A model generated the notes under the pieces. It saw only the letters and a program-made list of their open reading frames with translations. It did not search any database and was not told the DNA's origin. 64,000 bases of DNA, from positions 62,001 to 126,000 of the forward strand of contig CAYRNY010000014.1 in NCBI GenBank assembly GCA_964425755.1. The letters are read 5' to 3'. Both the position numbers and the translations under genes were made by a program. Below are positions 9,900 through 18,184 of this stretch, piece by piece; within the stretch, counting starts at the first letter, position 1; the number at the start of each line of letters is the position of its first letter. The stretch comes from CAYRNY01 sp964425755. Lineage in GTDB: Bacteria; Chloroflexota; Anaerolineae; Aggregatilineales; Aggregatilineaceae.

Positions 9900-10835
9900 A
9901 TGCGAGTTCTGATTACGGGTGCAGCAGGATTTCTGGGATCACATTTGTGTGATCGGTTTCTGGCTGAAGGGCACCAGGTTATCGGTATGGATAACCTGAT
10001 CACAGGGAGCACGGACAATATCGCTCATCTGGCGGGGCACGAGCGTTTTATATTTATCAAACACGACGTGACCAATTACATCTACTTCGAAGGTGCGTTG
10101 GACGCAATTTTGCACTTCGCATCACCAGCCAGCCCGATCGATTATTTGATGTACCCGATCCAGACCTTGAAAGTCGGCGCGCTTGGCACGCACAATGCAT
10201 TGGGTGTCGCGAAGGCGAAGGGCGCGAAGTTTCTGTTGGCCTCAACGTCCGAAATATACGGCGATCCGCTGGTGCATCCGCAGCCTGAAGAATATGCCGG
10301 CAACGTGGATACGATTGGGCCGCGCGGGGTATATGACGAGGCGAAACGGTTTGCCGAGGCGATCACGATGGCATATCATCGCACGCACGATGTCGATACA
10401 CGTATCGTGCGTATCTTCAACACTTACGGTCCCCGGATGCGCCTCGATGACGGGCGGGTAGTCCCGAACTTTATCGGGCAGGCCCTGCGGCAGGAAGCGC
10501 TCACGGTCTACGGCGACGGATCGCAGACGCGAAGTTTCTGTTATGTCAGCGACTTGATCGAGGGGATTTACCGGCTGTTGCTGAGTGATTTCAACAATCC
10601 GGTCAACGTCGGTAATCCGTCAGAGATGAGCATCCTGGAGTTCGCTGAGATCGTCAACGCGCTCACGAATAACCCCGCGGGTATTGTGTACCAGGAAAAA
10701 AAGCGCATCAAAGGCGATCCCCAAACCCGCCAGCCGGACATCACGCGTGCGCGCGAAATTCTGGGGTGGGAGCCGAAAATCGACCTGCACACCGGTTTGG
10801 AACAAACCATCGCCTATTTTAGGGATCGGATCTGA
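9900..10835 (+). CDS. UDP-glucuronate decarboxylase-like NAD-dependent sugar epimerase/dehydratase
   Basis: An extended short-chain dehydrogenase of 311 residues. It has the Rossmann GAAGFLG motif at residues 7-13, an STSEIYGDP block, the catalytic Tyr and Lys in YDEAKR, RIFNTYGPRM, and the late RSFCYVSDLIEG block. STSEIYG with YDEAKR is characteristic of UDP-xylose synthase (UXS), which converts UDP-glucuronate to UDP-xylose. A dTDP-glucose dehydratase-like role is less likely. It supplies activated sugar for the neighbouring glycan genes. The stop overlaps the next ATG (TGATG), implying an operon. Confidence 0.88.
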   Translation: MRVLITGAAGFLGSHLCDRFLAEGHQVIGMDNLITGSTDNIAHLAGHERFIFIKHDVTNYIYFEGALDAILHFASPASPIDYLMYPIQTLKVGALGTHNALGVAKAKGAKFLLASTSEIYGDPLVHPQPEEYAGNVDTIGPRGVYDEAKRFAEAITMAYHRTHDVDTRIVRIFNTYGPRMRLDDGRVVPNFIGQALRQEALTVYGDGSQTRSFCYVSDLIEGIYRLLLSDFNNPVNVGNPSEMSILEFAEIVNALTNNPAGIVYQEKKRIKGDPQTRQPDITRAREILGWEPKIDLHTGLEQTIAYFRDRI

Positions 10836-12907
10836 TGTTGCGGGATGCGGTGCTGTCGCGCGGCTGGATGGGCTTGGCTTGGGGCGCGTGTGCCGCGGGT
10901 GTGGGATTGCTGATTGGGATATTGCCGCTGGCAGTGACCGCGAGCGTGCTGTTGGCTGCCGGGATCGGAATTCTGATCCTCGTCGAGCCGCTGGTAGGCG
11001 TGCTGCTGATGCTCAGCATGGCGCCGCTGAAAGCGTTGATCGCGACGGAAGTCTCCGCGAGCGCGTGGCTTGAACCGGGCATGATCGGGCTGGCACTTGC
11101 ATGTTTTGGGTGGTTCGGCTGGCGCGTGAGTGCTTACCGGCATGTGTCGCTGCCGTACTCGCGAATAGGTGTGCCTGTGCTGGTGATCGGTGTGGCGTTC
11201 AGCCTGTCGCTGGTCAATGCCGTGTCGCTGCGTGTGTGGCTGGCGGAAATGCTCAAGTGGGGCGTGATCCTGCTGTTGATCGTGCTGACACTTGACCTGG
11301 GCCGCACCGGGCGCTGGACATGGATCGCGTTTGGCGTTGTGCTAGCAGGTGTGTTGCAGTCCCTGATTGGCGTGTACGAATTCCTCGGCAGGGCTGGCGT
11401 GCCGCATTTGTGGATTCTGGAATACCGTTATTTTCGCGCATTTGGCACTTTTGGACAGCCGAATCCATTTAGTGCTTTTATGGGCCTGACGCTGCCGTTA
11501 GCTTTGGGGTTGATGTGGGGTTACGCGCGAGAGGCACGTACCTGGTGGGCCGGGACGCTGACATCCCGCTGGCGCCTTCCGGCAGTGATCGCGTTGTTCT
11601 ACCTGGCAAGCAGCGTGTTGTTGCTGGTGGGACTGGTAGTCTCCTGGGGGCGCGGTGCGTGGTTAGCTTTTGGCGCGGCGGGCACGGTGATGGTATTCTT
11701 TGCTCCATCCCGGCGCTCGCACGCCGTCTTGATTGTGCTCTTGATGGGCACGCTGGTGGCGGTGTTGTGGGTAGCGGGGGTGATTCCTGCCACCATCCAG
11801 GCCCGCATTGACAGCGCGCGCACCGAGTTTACCGGGTTCCGTGACGTGCGAGGCGTGCCCGTCACGGATGCCAATTATGCGATCATCGAACGGCTGGCGC
11901 ATTGGCAGGCTGCGCTGAATATGGCGAGCGAGCATCCGCTTTTCGGGGTGGGTGCAGGCCACTACGAAATTGCATATCCGGCCCACAGTGTTCCAAGCTG
12001 GCCGCGCGCACTGGGGCATGCGCACAATGATTACCTGAATATCCTTGCTGAGACTGGCTCTGTGGGCTTGGCAGGATATCTTGTTGCGTGGGGCGTGTTG
12101 ATTCGCTGGACTGTGCGCGCCCGGCACCAGGCGAACGCGGTGATGCGCGGGCTGGCGCTGGGGCTACTCGGTGCGTGGACGCACCTGATGGTGCACAGTT
12201 TTGTGGACAAGTTGTATGTTAACAATCTGTTTCTGCATATTGGGGTGATGCTGGGGTTGCTCGCGTTGGTCGATCAGCATCGCCAGACTTGGATAAACAA
12301 CCGGGATATGACTACTGAGACTTCACATAATACGGCTAGGAATCTGACGGATATGATCACACACCCGTTCGCATTATGGAATCAGATCATCGTCGTTATC
12401 GCTGGCCGGGTGGGCGGCAGGAAAGCAAAAGAGGTCGAACGATTCCTTAAATTTGCGACGGTTGGTGTTATCGGCGCAATGATCGATTTTGGCGTGCTGA
12501 ACGTGCTTCAGGCAACGGTACTACGCCCTGAAGCGCCGGACGTTTCGCTTAAGGTGGCGTTGGCTACCGGGCTAGCGTTCGTGTCGGCTGTTACGAGCAA
12601 TTTTGTGTGGAATCGCTATTGGACGTATCCTGATTCGCGGACGCGGCCTATCCAGCGGCAATGGGTGCAGTTCTTCGTGGTCAGTCTTGCGGGGTTGCTG
12701 TTTCGGTTGGTGTGGGTCCGCACGTTGTACATTCCAATGGGGGATATCGGCCTGGATGCGTTGCGGCTGGCTGGCATCGCTGACTCGCTGGCAGATCCGG
12801 CGGTCAAGCGGCTGGGGACAAATATCGCGCAGTTCTTTGCAGTATGGATCGTTATGGTGTGGAACTTCTTTGTCAATCGCTATTGGACCTATAACGATGT
12901 TGAATAG
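10835..12907 (+). CDS. O-antigen ligase/polymerase fused to a GtrA-like membrane domain (690 aa)
   Basis: Residues 1 to about 490 form a polytopic Wzy/WaaL-like domain. It has VVSWGRGAWLAFGAAG, SEHPLFGVGAGHYEIAY and the conserved-His block HAHNDYLNILAETGSVG. A polar linker (about 490-530) leads into a GtrA-like domain from about 534: ERFLKFATVGVIGAMIDFG, then FVWNRYWTYPDSR and a second WNFFVNRYWTY. GtrA proteins are thought to move polyprenyl-phosphate-linked sugars across the membrane. The fusion lies in one uninterrupted frame, although an internal ATG at 12308 could in principle start a separate GtrA product. It overlaps the upstream epimerase gene by one base. Confidence 0.87.
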   Translation: MLRDAVLSRGWMGLAWGACAAGVGLLIGILPLAVTASVLLAAGIGILILVEPLVGVLLMLSMAPLKALIATEVSASAWLEPGMIGLALACFGWFGWRVSAYRHVSLPYSRIGVPVLVIGVAFSLSLVNAVSLRVWLAEMLKWGVILLLIVLTLDLGRTGRWTWIAFGVVLAGVLQSLIGVYEFLGRAGVPHLWILEYRYFRAFGTFGQPNPFSAFMGLTLPLALGLMWGYAREARTWWAGTLTSRWRLPAVIALFYLASSVLLLVGLVVSWGRGAWLAFGAAGTVMVFFAPSRRSHAVLIVLLMGTLVAVLWVAGVIPATIQARIDSARTEFTGFRDVRGVPVTDANYAIIERLAHWQAALNMASEHPLFGVGAGHYEIAYPAHSVPSWPRALGHAHNDYLNILAETGSVGLAGYLVAWGVLIRWTVRARHQANAVMRGLALGLLGAWTHLMVHSFVDKLYVNNLFLHIGVMLGLLALVDQHRQTWINNRDMTTETSHNTARNLTDMITHPFALWNQIIVVIAGRVGGRKAKEVERFLKFATVGVIGAMIDFGVLNVLQATVLRPEAPDVSLKVALATGLAFVSAVTSNFVWNRYWTYPDSRTRPIQRQWVQFFVVSLAGLLFRLVWVRTLYIPMGDIGLDALRLAGIADSLADPAVKRLGTNIAQFFAVWIVMVWNFFVNRYWTYNDVE

Positions 12908-12916
12908 GTTAGAAAG

Positions 12917-13291
12917 ATGGGTGAAAAGATACTGATCGTCGATGACGATGCGTTAATGTGCAAGCTGTTACATATGGCCCTGGAACGCGAAGGCTACCAG
13001 TCGCACGAGGTTTATTCCGGTCCCGCCGCACTGGACTACCTGGCAGAGAACGATGTTGATCTGATTCTGCTTGACGTGATGATGGCTGATGTTAACGGAT
13101 TTGAGGTCATGCGCCGGATTAGAGAAGATGAACGGCATAAAGACGTGCCGGTGATTTTCCTGACCGCGCGGGTTGATGGCATCAGCCAGAAAATGGGGCT
13201 AGACAGCGGCGCCGTCGAGTACCTCACCAAGCCGATCACGCCGGAGCACCTGACGGAACGTGTACGGGCTGTACTATCGTCGCGGGCATAA
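12917..13291 (+). CDS. Stand-alone CheY-like response regulator receiver
   Basis: A single receiver domain of 124 residues. It has the acidic pair in ILIVDDD (Asp9-Asp11 region), the phospho-acceptor in LILLDVMMADVNG, the Thr of FLTAR and the Lys of LTKPI. There is no output domain and no adjacent histidine kinase, so the partner is unknown. It starts 9 bp after the O-antigen ligase-GtrA gene and may be cotranscribed, suggesting control of glycan synthesis (inference). Confidence 0.92.
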   Translation: MGEKILIVDDDALMCKLLHMALEREGYQSHEVYSGPAALDYLAENDVDLILLDVMMADVNGFEVMRRIREDERHKDVPVIFLTARVDGISQKMGLDSGAVEYLTKPITPEHLTERVRAVLSSRA

Positions 13292-13360
13292 GTCGCTGAT
13301 GGTTATGCTATTGATGCTGCGGGCACCGGGCAAGTGGCAGCATGTAAATGATATGGTTTC

Positions 13361-14512
13361 ATGACGGCGGCGATCGGTATTGATTACACGGCAGCTTATG
13401 AGCAGGGCGCAGGGATCGGGCGCTATGTGCGCGAGCTTGTGCGTGCGCTCGCCGCGCAGGACGAACGCACCCCGTACCGGTTGTTTGTTGCGGGAGCATC
13501 GCGCCGCCAACTACCGCGTGTGCCCGGCCCGAATTTCACCTGGCATCCCACGCGCATCACGCCGCGCTGGTTTGCACGCATCTGGTACCGGCTGCAACTT
13601 CCTTTGCCGGTTGAAACGTTTGTCGGGCGTGTGCCGTTGTTCCACGCTACAGATTTTACACTGCCTCCTACGCTTCCCGGCACACGAACATTGCTCACGG
13701 TCCATGACCTCTCGTTTGTGCGTGCGCCTGAAACGACCACACCGGTGCTGAAAGCCTACCTGGATGTGGTGGTGCCGCGTTCGGTGAGCCGCGCGACCCA
13801 CGTGCTGGCCGATTCGCAGGCTACGAAAGATGATTTGATCGCGCTGTACGGCACGCCGCCCGAAAAGATTACGGTGTTGCTGGGCGGGGTCAATCCGGAG
13901 TTCGCACCCGTAACCGACCGGGCATTCCGCCAGAGCGTGCGGCGGCGTTATAACTTGCCCGATAATCCGTATATATTCTCCGTCGGCACGGTGCAGCCAC
14001 GAAAGAACTACGCGCGCCTGATCGAAGCGCTGGCGGCGTTGGGGCCGGAATTTGAAAACGTCCATCTGGTGATCGCAGGGGGGCGCGGCTGGCTGGATGC
14101 GCCGATCTATCAAGCCGTAGAAGCGTATGGCCTGGGTAAGCGCGTGCATTTTACGGGGTTTGTCCAGGATGGCGACCTGCCTGCGCTGTACACCGAAGCG
14201 GTGTGCCTCGCCTATCCCTCGCTCTACGAGGGCATTGGGCTGCCGGTGCTGGAAGCGATGGCCTGCGGTATTCCAGTGGTCACTTCCAATGTTTCATCGA
14301 TGCCGGAGATTGCGGGAGATGCGGCGTTGTTGGTTGATCCCTATAATGCGGATGAATTGGCCGTGGCGTTGCGGCGTTTGCTTTCAGACGCTTCCTTGCG
14401 CGCGGACCTGGTTGCCAGGGGAAGGACCCAGGCGGCATATTTCACTTGGGATCGCGCGGCCCAACAGCTTAGTAACGTGTACCGGCGAATGTTATCGGAG
14501 TGCCCGGACTGA
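13361..14512 (+). CDS. Glycosyltransferase family 4 (GT-B fold)
   Basis: The 383-residue protein has the GT4 layout: an N-terminal acceptor domain (IGIDYTAAYEQGAGIGRYVREL) and a C-terminal nucleotide-sugar domain. The latter has FSVGTVQPRKNYARLIEAL, VHFTGFVQDGDLPALY and the E-x7-E block PSLYEGIGLPVLEAMACG. It probably transfers a hexose or deoxyhexose in exopolysaccharide or O-antigen assembly, like WbaZ/mannosyltransferase B types. The sugar cannot be read from sequence. A hairpin (atgctgc...gcagcat, within 13313-13342) lies upstream without a T-tract. Confidence 0.92.
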   Translation: MTAAIGIDYTAAYEQGAGIGRYVRELVRALAAQDERTPYRLFVAGASRRQLPRVPGPNFTWHPTRITPRWFARIWYRLQLPLPVETFVGRVPLFHATDFTLPPTLPGTRTLLTVHDLSFVRAPETTTPVLKAYLDVVVPRSVSRATHVLADSQATKDDLIALYGTPPEKITVLLGGVNPEFAPVTDRAFRQSVRRRYNLPDNPYIFSVGTVQPRKNYARLIEALAALGPEFENVHLVIAGGRGWLDAPIYQAVEAYGLGKRVHFTGFVQDGDLPALYTEAVCLAYPSLYEGIGLPVLEAMACGIPVVTSNVSSMPEIAGDAALLVDPYNADELAVALRRLLSDASLRADLVARGRTQAAYFTWDRAAQQLSNVYRRMLSECPD

Positions 14513-14536
14513 TTAAACTTGTGGGAGTTTCATGCT

Positions 14537-14935
14537 ATGGCTAGACAACGTCGTGATCCAACAGAACAGAGTCCGCACAAGCCCGTGTTTATCTACGATA
14601 CGCGCGGCGAATGGCACGCGACCAAGATCGGGGATGCGATCTACGACACGCGGGGGGAGTATGTCGCTTATCTCGATGAAGGGGAGGTGTATAAGCGTGA
14701 TGGCGAATGGCTGGGCCGCCTGAACAAGGATGGCCGTATCTTGCGCAAACGTACCGAGATTCGCCGCGAACTGCACCCAAATCCGCCGGAGCGTCCCTCC
14801 AAGCCGGGTAATCTGCCGCCGCGCGCGCCGCTACCGCCTTTGATGGCTGAACTGGACTTCAGCACTGTGGATGTGCTGGATGAGGACCCAGACAGTTTCA
14901 AGCGCGTGTCCGACCTGCGGCCAGACCTGGATTAG
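14537..14935 (+). CDS. Small protein with repeated strand motifs (possible four-fold beta-flower type)
   Basis: The 132-residue hydrophilic protein carries four consecutive short repeats over residues 17-70: VFIYDTRGEWHA, AIYDTRGEYVAYL, EVYKRDGEWLG and LNKDGRILR. A Pro-rich linker (PPERPSKPGNLPPRAPLPP) and an acidic tail follow. The repeats resemble the four-fold beta-flower type small domain, but I cannot confirm that by search. GGGAG at 14523-14527 is placed for ATG 14537; TTG 14519 would be an upstream alternative. It is followed at 2 bp by a thioesterase gene. Confidence 0.7.
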   Translation: MARQRRDPTEQSPHKPVFIYDTRGEWHATKIGDAIYDTRGEYVAYLDEGEVYKRDGEWLGRLNKDGRILRKRTEIRRELHPNPPERPSKPGNLPPRAPLPPLMAELDFSTVDVLDEDPDSFKRVSDLRPDLD

Positions 14936-14937
14936 CT

Positions 14938-15474
14938 ATGCCTGATGTAGAACTGACTCCGAAATGCGTGTCAGAGTCGCGCGTGGTGCTCAGCATGATG
15001 ATGAACCCTGAGCATGCCAATGCTTTGGGCAATGTGCACGGCGGTGTGATCATGCGGCTGGTTGATGAAGCCGGCGGTTTCGCGGCGATGCGTCATTCCC
15101 GCGCGCCGGTAGTTACGGTAGCGATTGACTCGATGACGTTCGAGGAGCCGATCTACGTCGGCAACTATGTCACCTTGACCGCTGAGCTTACATACACGGG
15201 GCGTACCTCGATGGAAGTGCGCGTCGCCGTCACGGCAGAGAATCCCTTGACCGGTGTGCAGACGCACACCAATACAGCGTATGTGGTTTACGTCGCGATC
15301 GACAAGAACGGTCGCCCGCGACCGGTGCCGCCACTGTGCACCGAGACGCCGCAAGAACAGTTGCGATACCAGCAGGCAAAAGAACGACAGGCCGAGCGCA
15401 AACGCCGCCAATCCCGCGAGCAGACTTTGCGGGAACAACTCGACGCGCAGCGTGCCGAAGACGACGAGATGTGA
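14938..15474 (+). CDS. Hotdog-fold acyl-CoA thioesterase
   Basis: Residues 1-130 form one hotdog domain of the YciA/ACOT type. It has MMMNPEHANALGNVHGGVIMRLVDEA on the active-site helix and FEEPIYVGNYVTLTAEL on the long strand. Family members hydrolyse acyl-CoA. The C-terminal 45 residues (QEQLRYQQAKERQAERKRRQ...) form a charged coiled-coil-like tail, unusual for this family. It starts 2 bp after the upstream small gene and is probably cotranscribed with the ChlI-like ATPase gene. Confidence 0.88.
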   Translation: MPDVELTPKCVSESRVVLSMMMNPEHANALGNVHGGVIMRLVDEAGGFAAMRHSRAPVVTVAIDSMTFEEPIYVGNYVTLTAELTYTGRTSMEVRVAVTAENPLTGVQTHTNTAYVVYVAIDKNGRPRPVPPLCTETPQEQLRYQQAKERQAERKRRQSREQTLREQLDAQRAEDDEM

Positions 15475-15486
15475 GAGGGACCAATT

Positions 15487-16608
15487 ATGTCCGAATTACT
15501 GCCCGATTTAGGGTCCGGCTTGCAGCGATCGCGATTGTTGGAAATGCTCAACGAGTCCGGGGCGCGGCGGATATTGCGCGCGCCGGAGGTTGATCTGGGG
15601 CTGGCGGAGCATCTACCGTACCCGTTTATGGCGATTGTCGGGCAATTGGAGATGCGCACGGCGTTGCTGCTGGCGGTGATCAACCCGGCGGTGGGTGGGG
15701 TGCTGTTGATCGGTCCGCGTGGTACCGGCAAGACTACGGCGGTCCGCAGCTTGGTTGATCTGCTGCCGTACAACGAGATTGTGGATGACGACGATGATGG
15801 CGTTGAGGATGCCGAGCCAGAGTCGCCGCGATATGAGACGGTAAAGCTGGTTGAACTGCCACTCAACGCGCGGCTGGAGGATGTGGTCGGCGGCGTCAAC
15901 GAGCGCATCGCCGTGCAGCAGGGGCGCGTGCGGCTGGAGCGCGGGATTCTCGCGCGGGCCGATCAGAATCTGCTGTATGTTGACGAGGTGAATTTGCTGG
16001 ACGACGTGATCGTTGATGCGATCCTTGACGCTGCGGCGCAAGGCAGCTATACGGTACGGCGCGGTGCGATGTCCGGCACGTTCCGGTCGCAGTTTGTGCT
16101 TATCGGCTCGATGAACCCTGAAGAGGGACGTCTGCGCCCGCAGATCATGGACCGTTTCGGGTTGCGCGTGCCGGTCCAGGGCCTGCCCGACACCGAGAGC
16201 AGGCTGGAGGTCTATCGCCGCGTGCGCCAGTACCAGGCAAACAAGCGCCGGTTCTTGGCGCAGTGGGCTGAAGCGACGGCTGAGGCGCGTGAAGAGATCA
16301 TCCTGGCGCGTGAGCTGCTGAAAGAAACCGAGCTTGATGAAGCGGCGGTTGAGGTTGGGTTGAAGTTGGTGCAGCAATTGGGCATCGATTCGCACCGCGC
16401 CGAATACGCAATGTTCGAGGCGGCGCGCGCACACGCCGCAGCGGACGGGCGCGATATCGCTGATATCCATGATGTGCGCGCTGTGGCCCCGATGGCTCTC
16501 CGGCAGCGGCGCAGTCAGTTTATGACCGAGTTCTTTGAGCACCAGCAGCGCGAGGATTCGTCGATCCATGAATTGATCGATGCGCTGGCTTCCGGTGAGG
16601 GTGAATAA
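15487..16608 (+). CDS. ChlI/BchI-type AAA+ ATPase (magnesium-chelatase subunit I-like)
   Basis: The 373-residue AAA+ protein has Walker A GPRGTGKTTAV, the ChlI insert with LPLNARLEDVVGGVNE, Walker B NLLYVDEVNLLDD, sensor 1 LIGSMNPEEGRLRPQ, the Arg finger region MDRFGLRV, and a C-terminal lid. The match to magnesium/cobalt chelatase subunit I is strong. An acidic insertion DDDDDGVEDAEPE lies between Walker A and the next strand. No D or H chelatase subunit or bacteriochlorophyll gene is nearby, so it may serve another chelatase or act as a MoxR-like remodeller. GAGAGGGA precedes the start. Confidence 0.85.
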   Translation: MSELLPDLGSGLQRSRLLEMLNESGARRILRAPEVDLGLAEHLPYPFMAIVGQLEMRTALLLAVINPAVGGVLLIGPRGTGKTTAVRSLVDLLPYNEIVDDDDDGVEDAEPESPRYETVKLVELPLNARLEDVVGGVNERIAVQQGRVRLERGILARADQNLLYVDEVNLLDDVIVDAILDAAAQGSYTVRRGAMSGTFRSQFVLIGSMNPEEGRLRPQIMDRFGLRVPVQGLPDTESRLEVYRRVRQYQANKRRFLAQWAEATAEAREEIILARELLKETELDEAAVEVGLKLVQQLGIDSHRAEYAMFEAARAHAAADGRDIADIHDVRAVAPMALRQRRSQFMTEFFEHQQREDSSIHELIDALASGEGE

Positions 16609-16610
16609 GC

Positions 16611-17276
16611 ATGATGCAGCGTGCGTGGTGGTTGGTGTTCGGCCTGCTGGTGATGCTGGTGTGCTATCACATGCCGTGGTACGTGCACGATACTGCCGGG
16701 TTCACGATGCACGGATTTGACCTTGCCGAATGGACCAGCCTGCATCCCGCCGTGCGCAATAGTTCCCCCGCGATGCTGACCAGTTTTTTGCTGCGTGTGC
16801 CGTTATGGAGTTTCGTGTTCGGGTTCGCATTGCTCGCCAACGATCTGCACGATCCACGCTGGCGCTGGGTAGTACGTGCCGGCGCGCTGTCATTGGTGCT
16901 GCGTTTTATCCCGCCGCAGGAGTTTTTCACCGGTTCCGGTGATGATCCGAACTACCGTCAGATGGCGTTGCTGGCGCTACTGGGCGTTGCAGCGGTGTTG
17001 GTAGCGCCGGTGCTAACGCGTTCTGCGTGGTGGGTTCAGGATGTCTTGCTCGTGCTGGTCCTGGTGTCTGGCATTGTCGCTGCATGGTGGGGCCTGTCGC
17101 GGACGCACGAACTGCTGACCAACTTCGCGATCGATGTGCGGATCGGGCTGGGGATCATTGGGTATACCGTGCTGGGGATCGCGGCAGCGCTCGCAGTTGC
17201 GGGACGTTTACTTGCTGCCATATACGCTGTGCGGGCGCGCCGTAGGTCACATGCTGTGGGATCGGCGCAAGCCTAA
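16611..17276 (+). CDS. Polytopic membrane protein of unknown function (221 aa)
   Basis: No family was recognised. There are about five or six hydrophobic segments (residues 5-22, 55-75, 85-100, 110-128, 135-155 and 178-200) and a basic C-terminus RARRRSHAVG. Starts at 16611 and 16614 are adjacent ATGs. It lies 2 bp after the ChlI-like gene, so the two are probably one transcript. It converges on the TIR-ACP gene with only 14 bp between the stops and no clear terminator there. Confidence 0.75.
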   Translation: MMQRAWWLVFGLLVMLVCYHMPWYVHDTAGFTMHGFDLAEWTSLHPAVRNSSPAMLTSFLLRVPLWSFVFGFALLANDLHDPRWRWVVRAGALSLVLRFIPPQEFFTGSGDDPNYRQMALLALLGVAAVLVAPVLTRSAWWVQDVLLVLVLVSGIVAAWWGLSRTHELLTNFAIDVRIGLGIIGYTVLGIAAALAVAGRLLAAIYAVRARRRSHAVGSAQA

Positions 17277-17290
17277 ATGGACGCGGCAGG

Positions 17291-18088
17291 TCATGCCATG
17301 TGCGCGCGGATATATTCGACTGCTTCGCCGACGGTTTCGATCTGCTCCGCTTCTTCGTCGGATATCTCACCGCCGAATTCTTCTTCGAATGCCATCACCA
17401 GTTCAACCAGATCGAGCGAGTCGGCTTCCAGGTCTTCACGGAAGCGCGTTTCCGGTGTGAGTGCGGAGACATCGGCGCCTAAGATATCTTGAATCACAAG
17501 GTTAACGCGTTGCTCAAGTGTGCTTGGTCCAGCAGGGAACGGTCGCGGTGGAGCAGCGGGGCCCGATAATTCGTCCAGCAGTTCCGCCATCTGGTGCCGG
17601 ATGAATACCTGGTCATGTTCGGGTGGCGTGATGATGGAACCGACGAGTTCCTGTTTCAGGAAGCGCGAGCGTAGTCGTTCCATCGCCGCGTCGAAATATT
17701 CGTGCGGCACGGTCACGCCGTTATAGCGCGGCAGTTCGGCGAGCCGCCCGGTCAGCAGTTGCTGCGTCCGTGCATCAAATGTGAAGCCGTCAAACAACAG
17801 CGGCACGATGTTGCGCTGTAAGTCAATGGCGTGTTCGATTTCGATGCGCAGCCAGTCGTTTTCATTTACGCAGCGATCCAGTGAGCCATGTGTCAGGACC
17901 AACACAAAATGCGCCCGCGCGACAATCTGGTCAAGGATGATCGTGTCGAAGGTGCCGCTGTTGATGCTTTCGACATCCATAAACACGTCGTAATCGTGGT
18001 GTCGCAAGTCCAGAAAGACCGAGCGCGCGATGTGCTGGCTGACGTCGCGACGGTAGCTGAGGAAAACGGTTCTATCAACCTCTGACAT
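17291..18088 (-). CDS. TIR domain fused to acyl carrier protein (265 aa)
   Basis: Residues 6-145 form a bacterial TIR domain: VFLSYRRD at the first strand, DVFMDVESINSG at the BB-loop region, AHFVLVLTHGSLDRC, then NDWLRIEIEHAI. Glu83 aligns with the NADase glutamate of SARM1-type TIRs (DWVHKEI in SARM1). After a Pro-rich linker (177-190), residues 190-265 form a complete acyl carrier protein: REDLEADSLDLVELVMAFEEEFG, with Ser224 as the expected 4'-phosphopantetheine site. TIR enzymes cleave NAD or make cyclic ADP-ribose signals in immunity; ACPs carry acyl thioesters. I know of no established role for this pairing. AGGGG sits 9 bp before ATG 18088, and a consensus promoter lies upstream. Confidence 0.93.
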   Translation of the reverse strand: MSEVDRTVFLSYRRDVSQHIARSVFLDLRHHDYDVFMDVESINSGTFDTIILDQIVARAHFVLVLTHGSLDRCVNENDWLRIEIEHAIDLQRNIVPLLFDGFTFDARTQQLLTGRLAELPRYNGVTVPHEYFDAAMERLRSRFLKQELVGSIITPPEHDQVFIRHQMAELLDELSGPAAPPRPFPAGPSTLEQRVNLVIQDILGADVSALTPETRFREDLEADSLDLVELVMAFEEEFGGEISDEEAEQIETVGEAVEYIRAHMA

Positions 18089-18123
18089 CGGTTCACGCCC
18101 CTGGCTACTGCAATGATGCCCTT

Positions 18124-18152
18124 ATTATCCGCCGGGTAACCAACGCTGTCAA
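18124..18152 (-). promoter_or_regulatory. Consensus sigma-70 promoter of the TIR-ACP gene
   Basis: On the minus strand TTGACA (18147-18152) and GATAAT (18124-18129) are separated by exactly 17 bp. The predicted start of transcription is near 18117, about 29 nt before ATG 18088. This is among the best promoter matches in the window. Confidence 0.72.
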
Positions 18153-18184
18153 TTTGCGCGTGGCGGAGGAAACCATATGCGATC

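Noticed and set aside
13313..13342. Hairpin upstream of the GT4 gene
   Set aside because: The stem atgctgc/gcagcat is short with a long loop and no T-tract, so I do not call a terminator.
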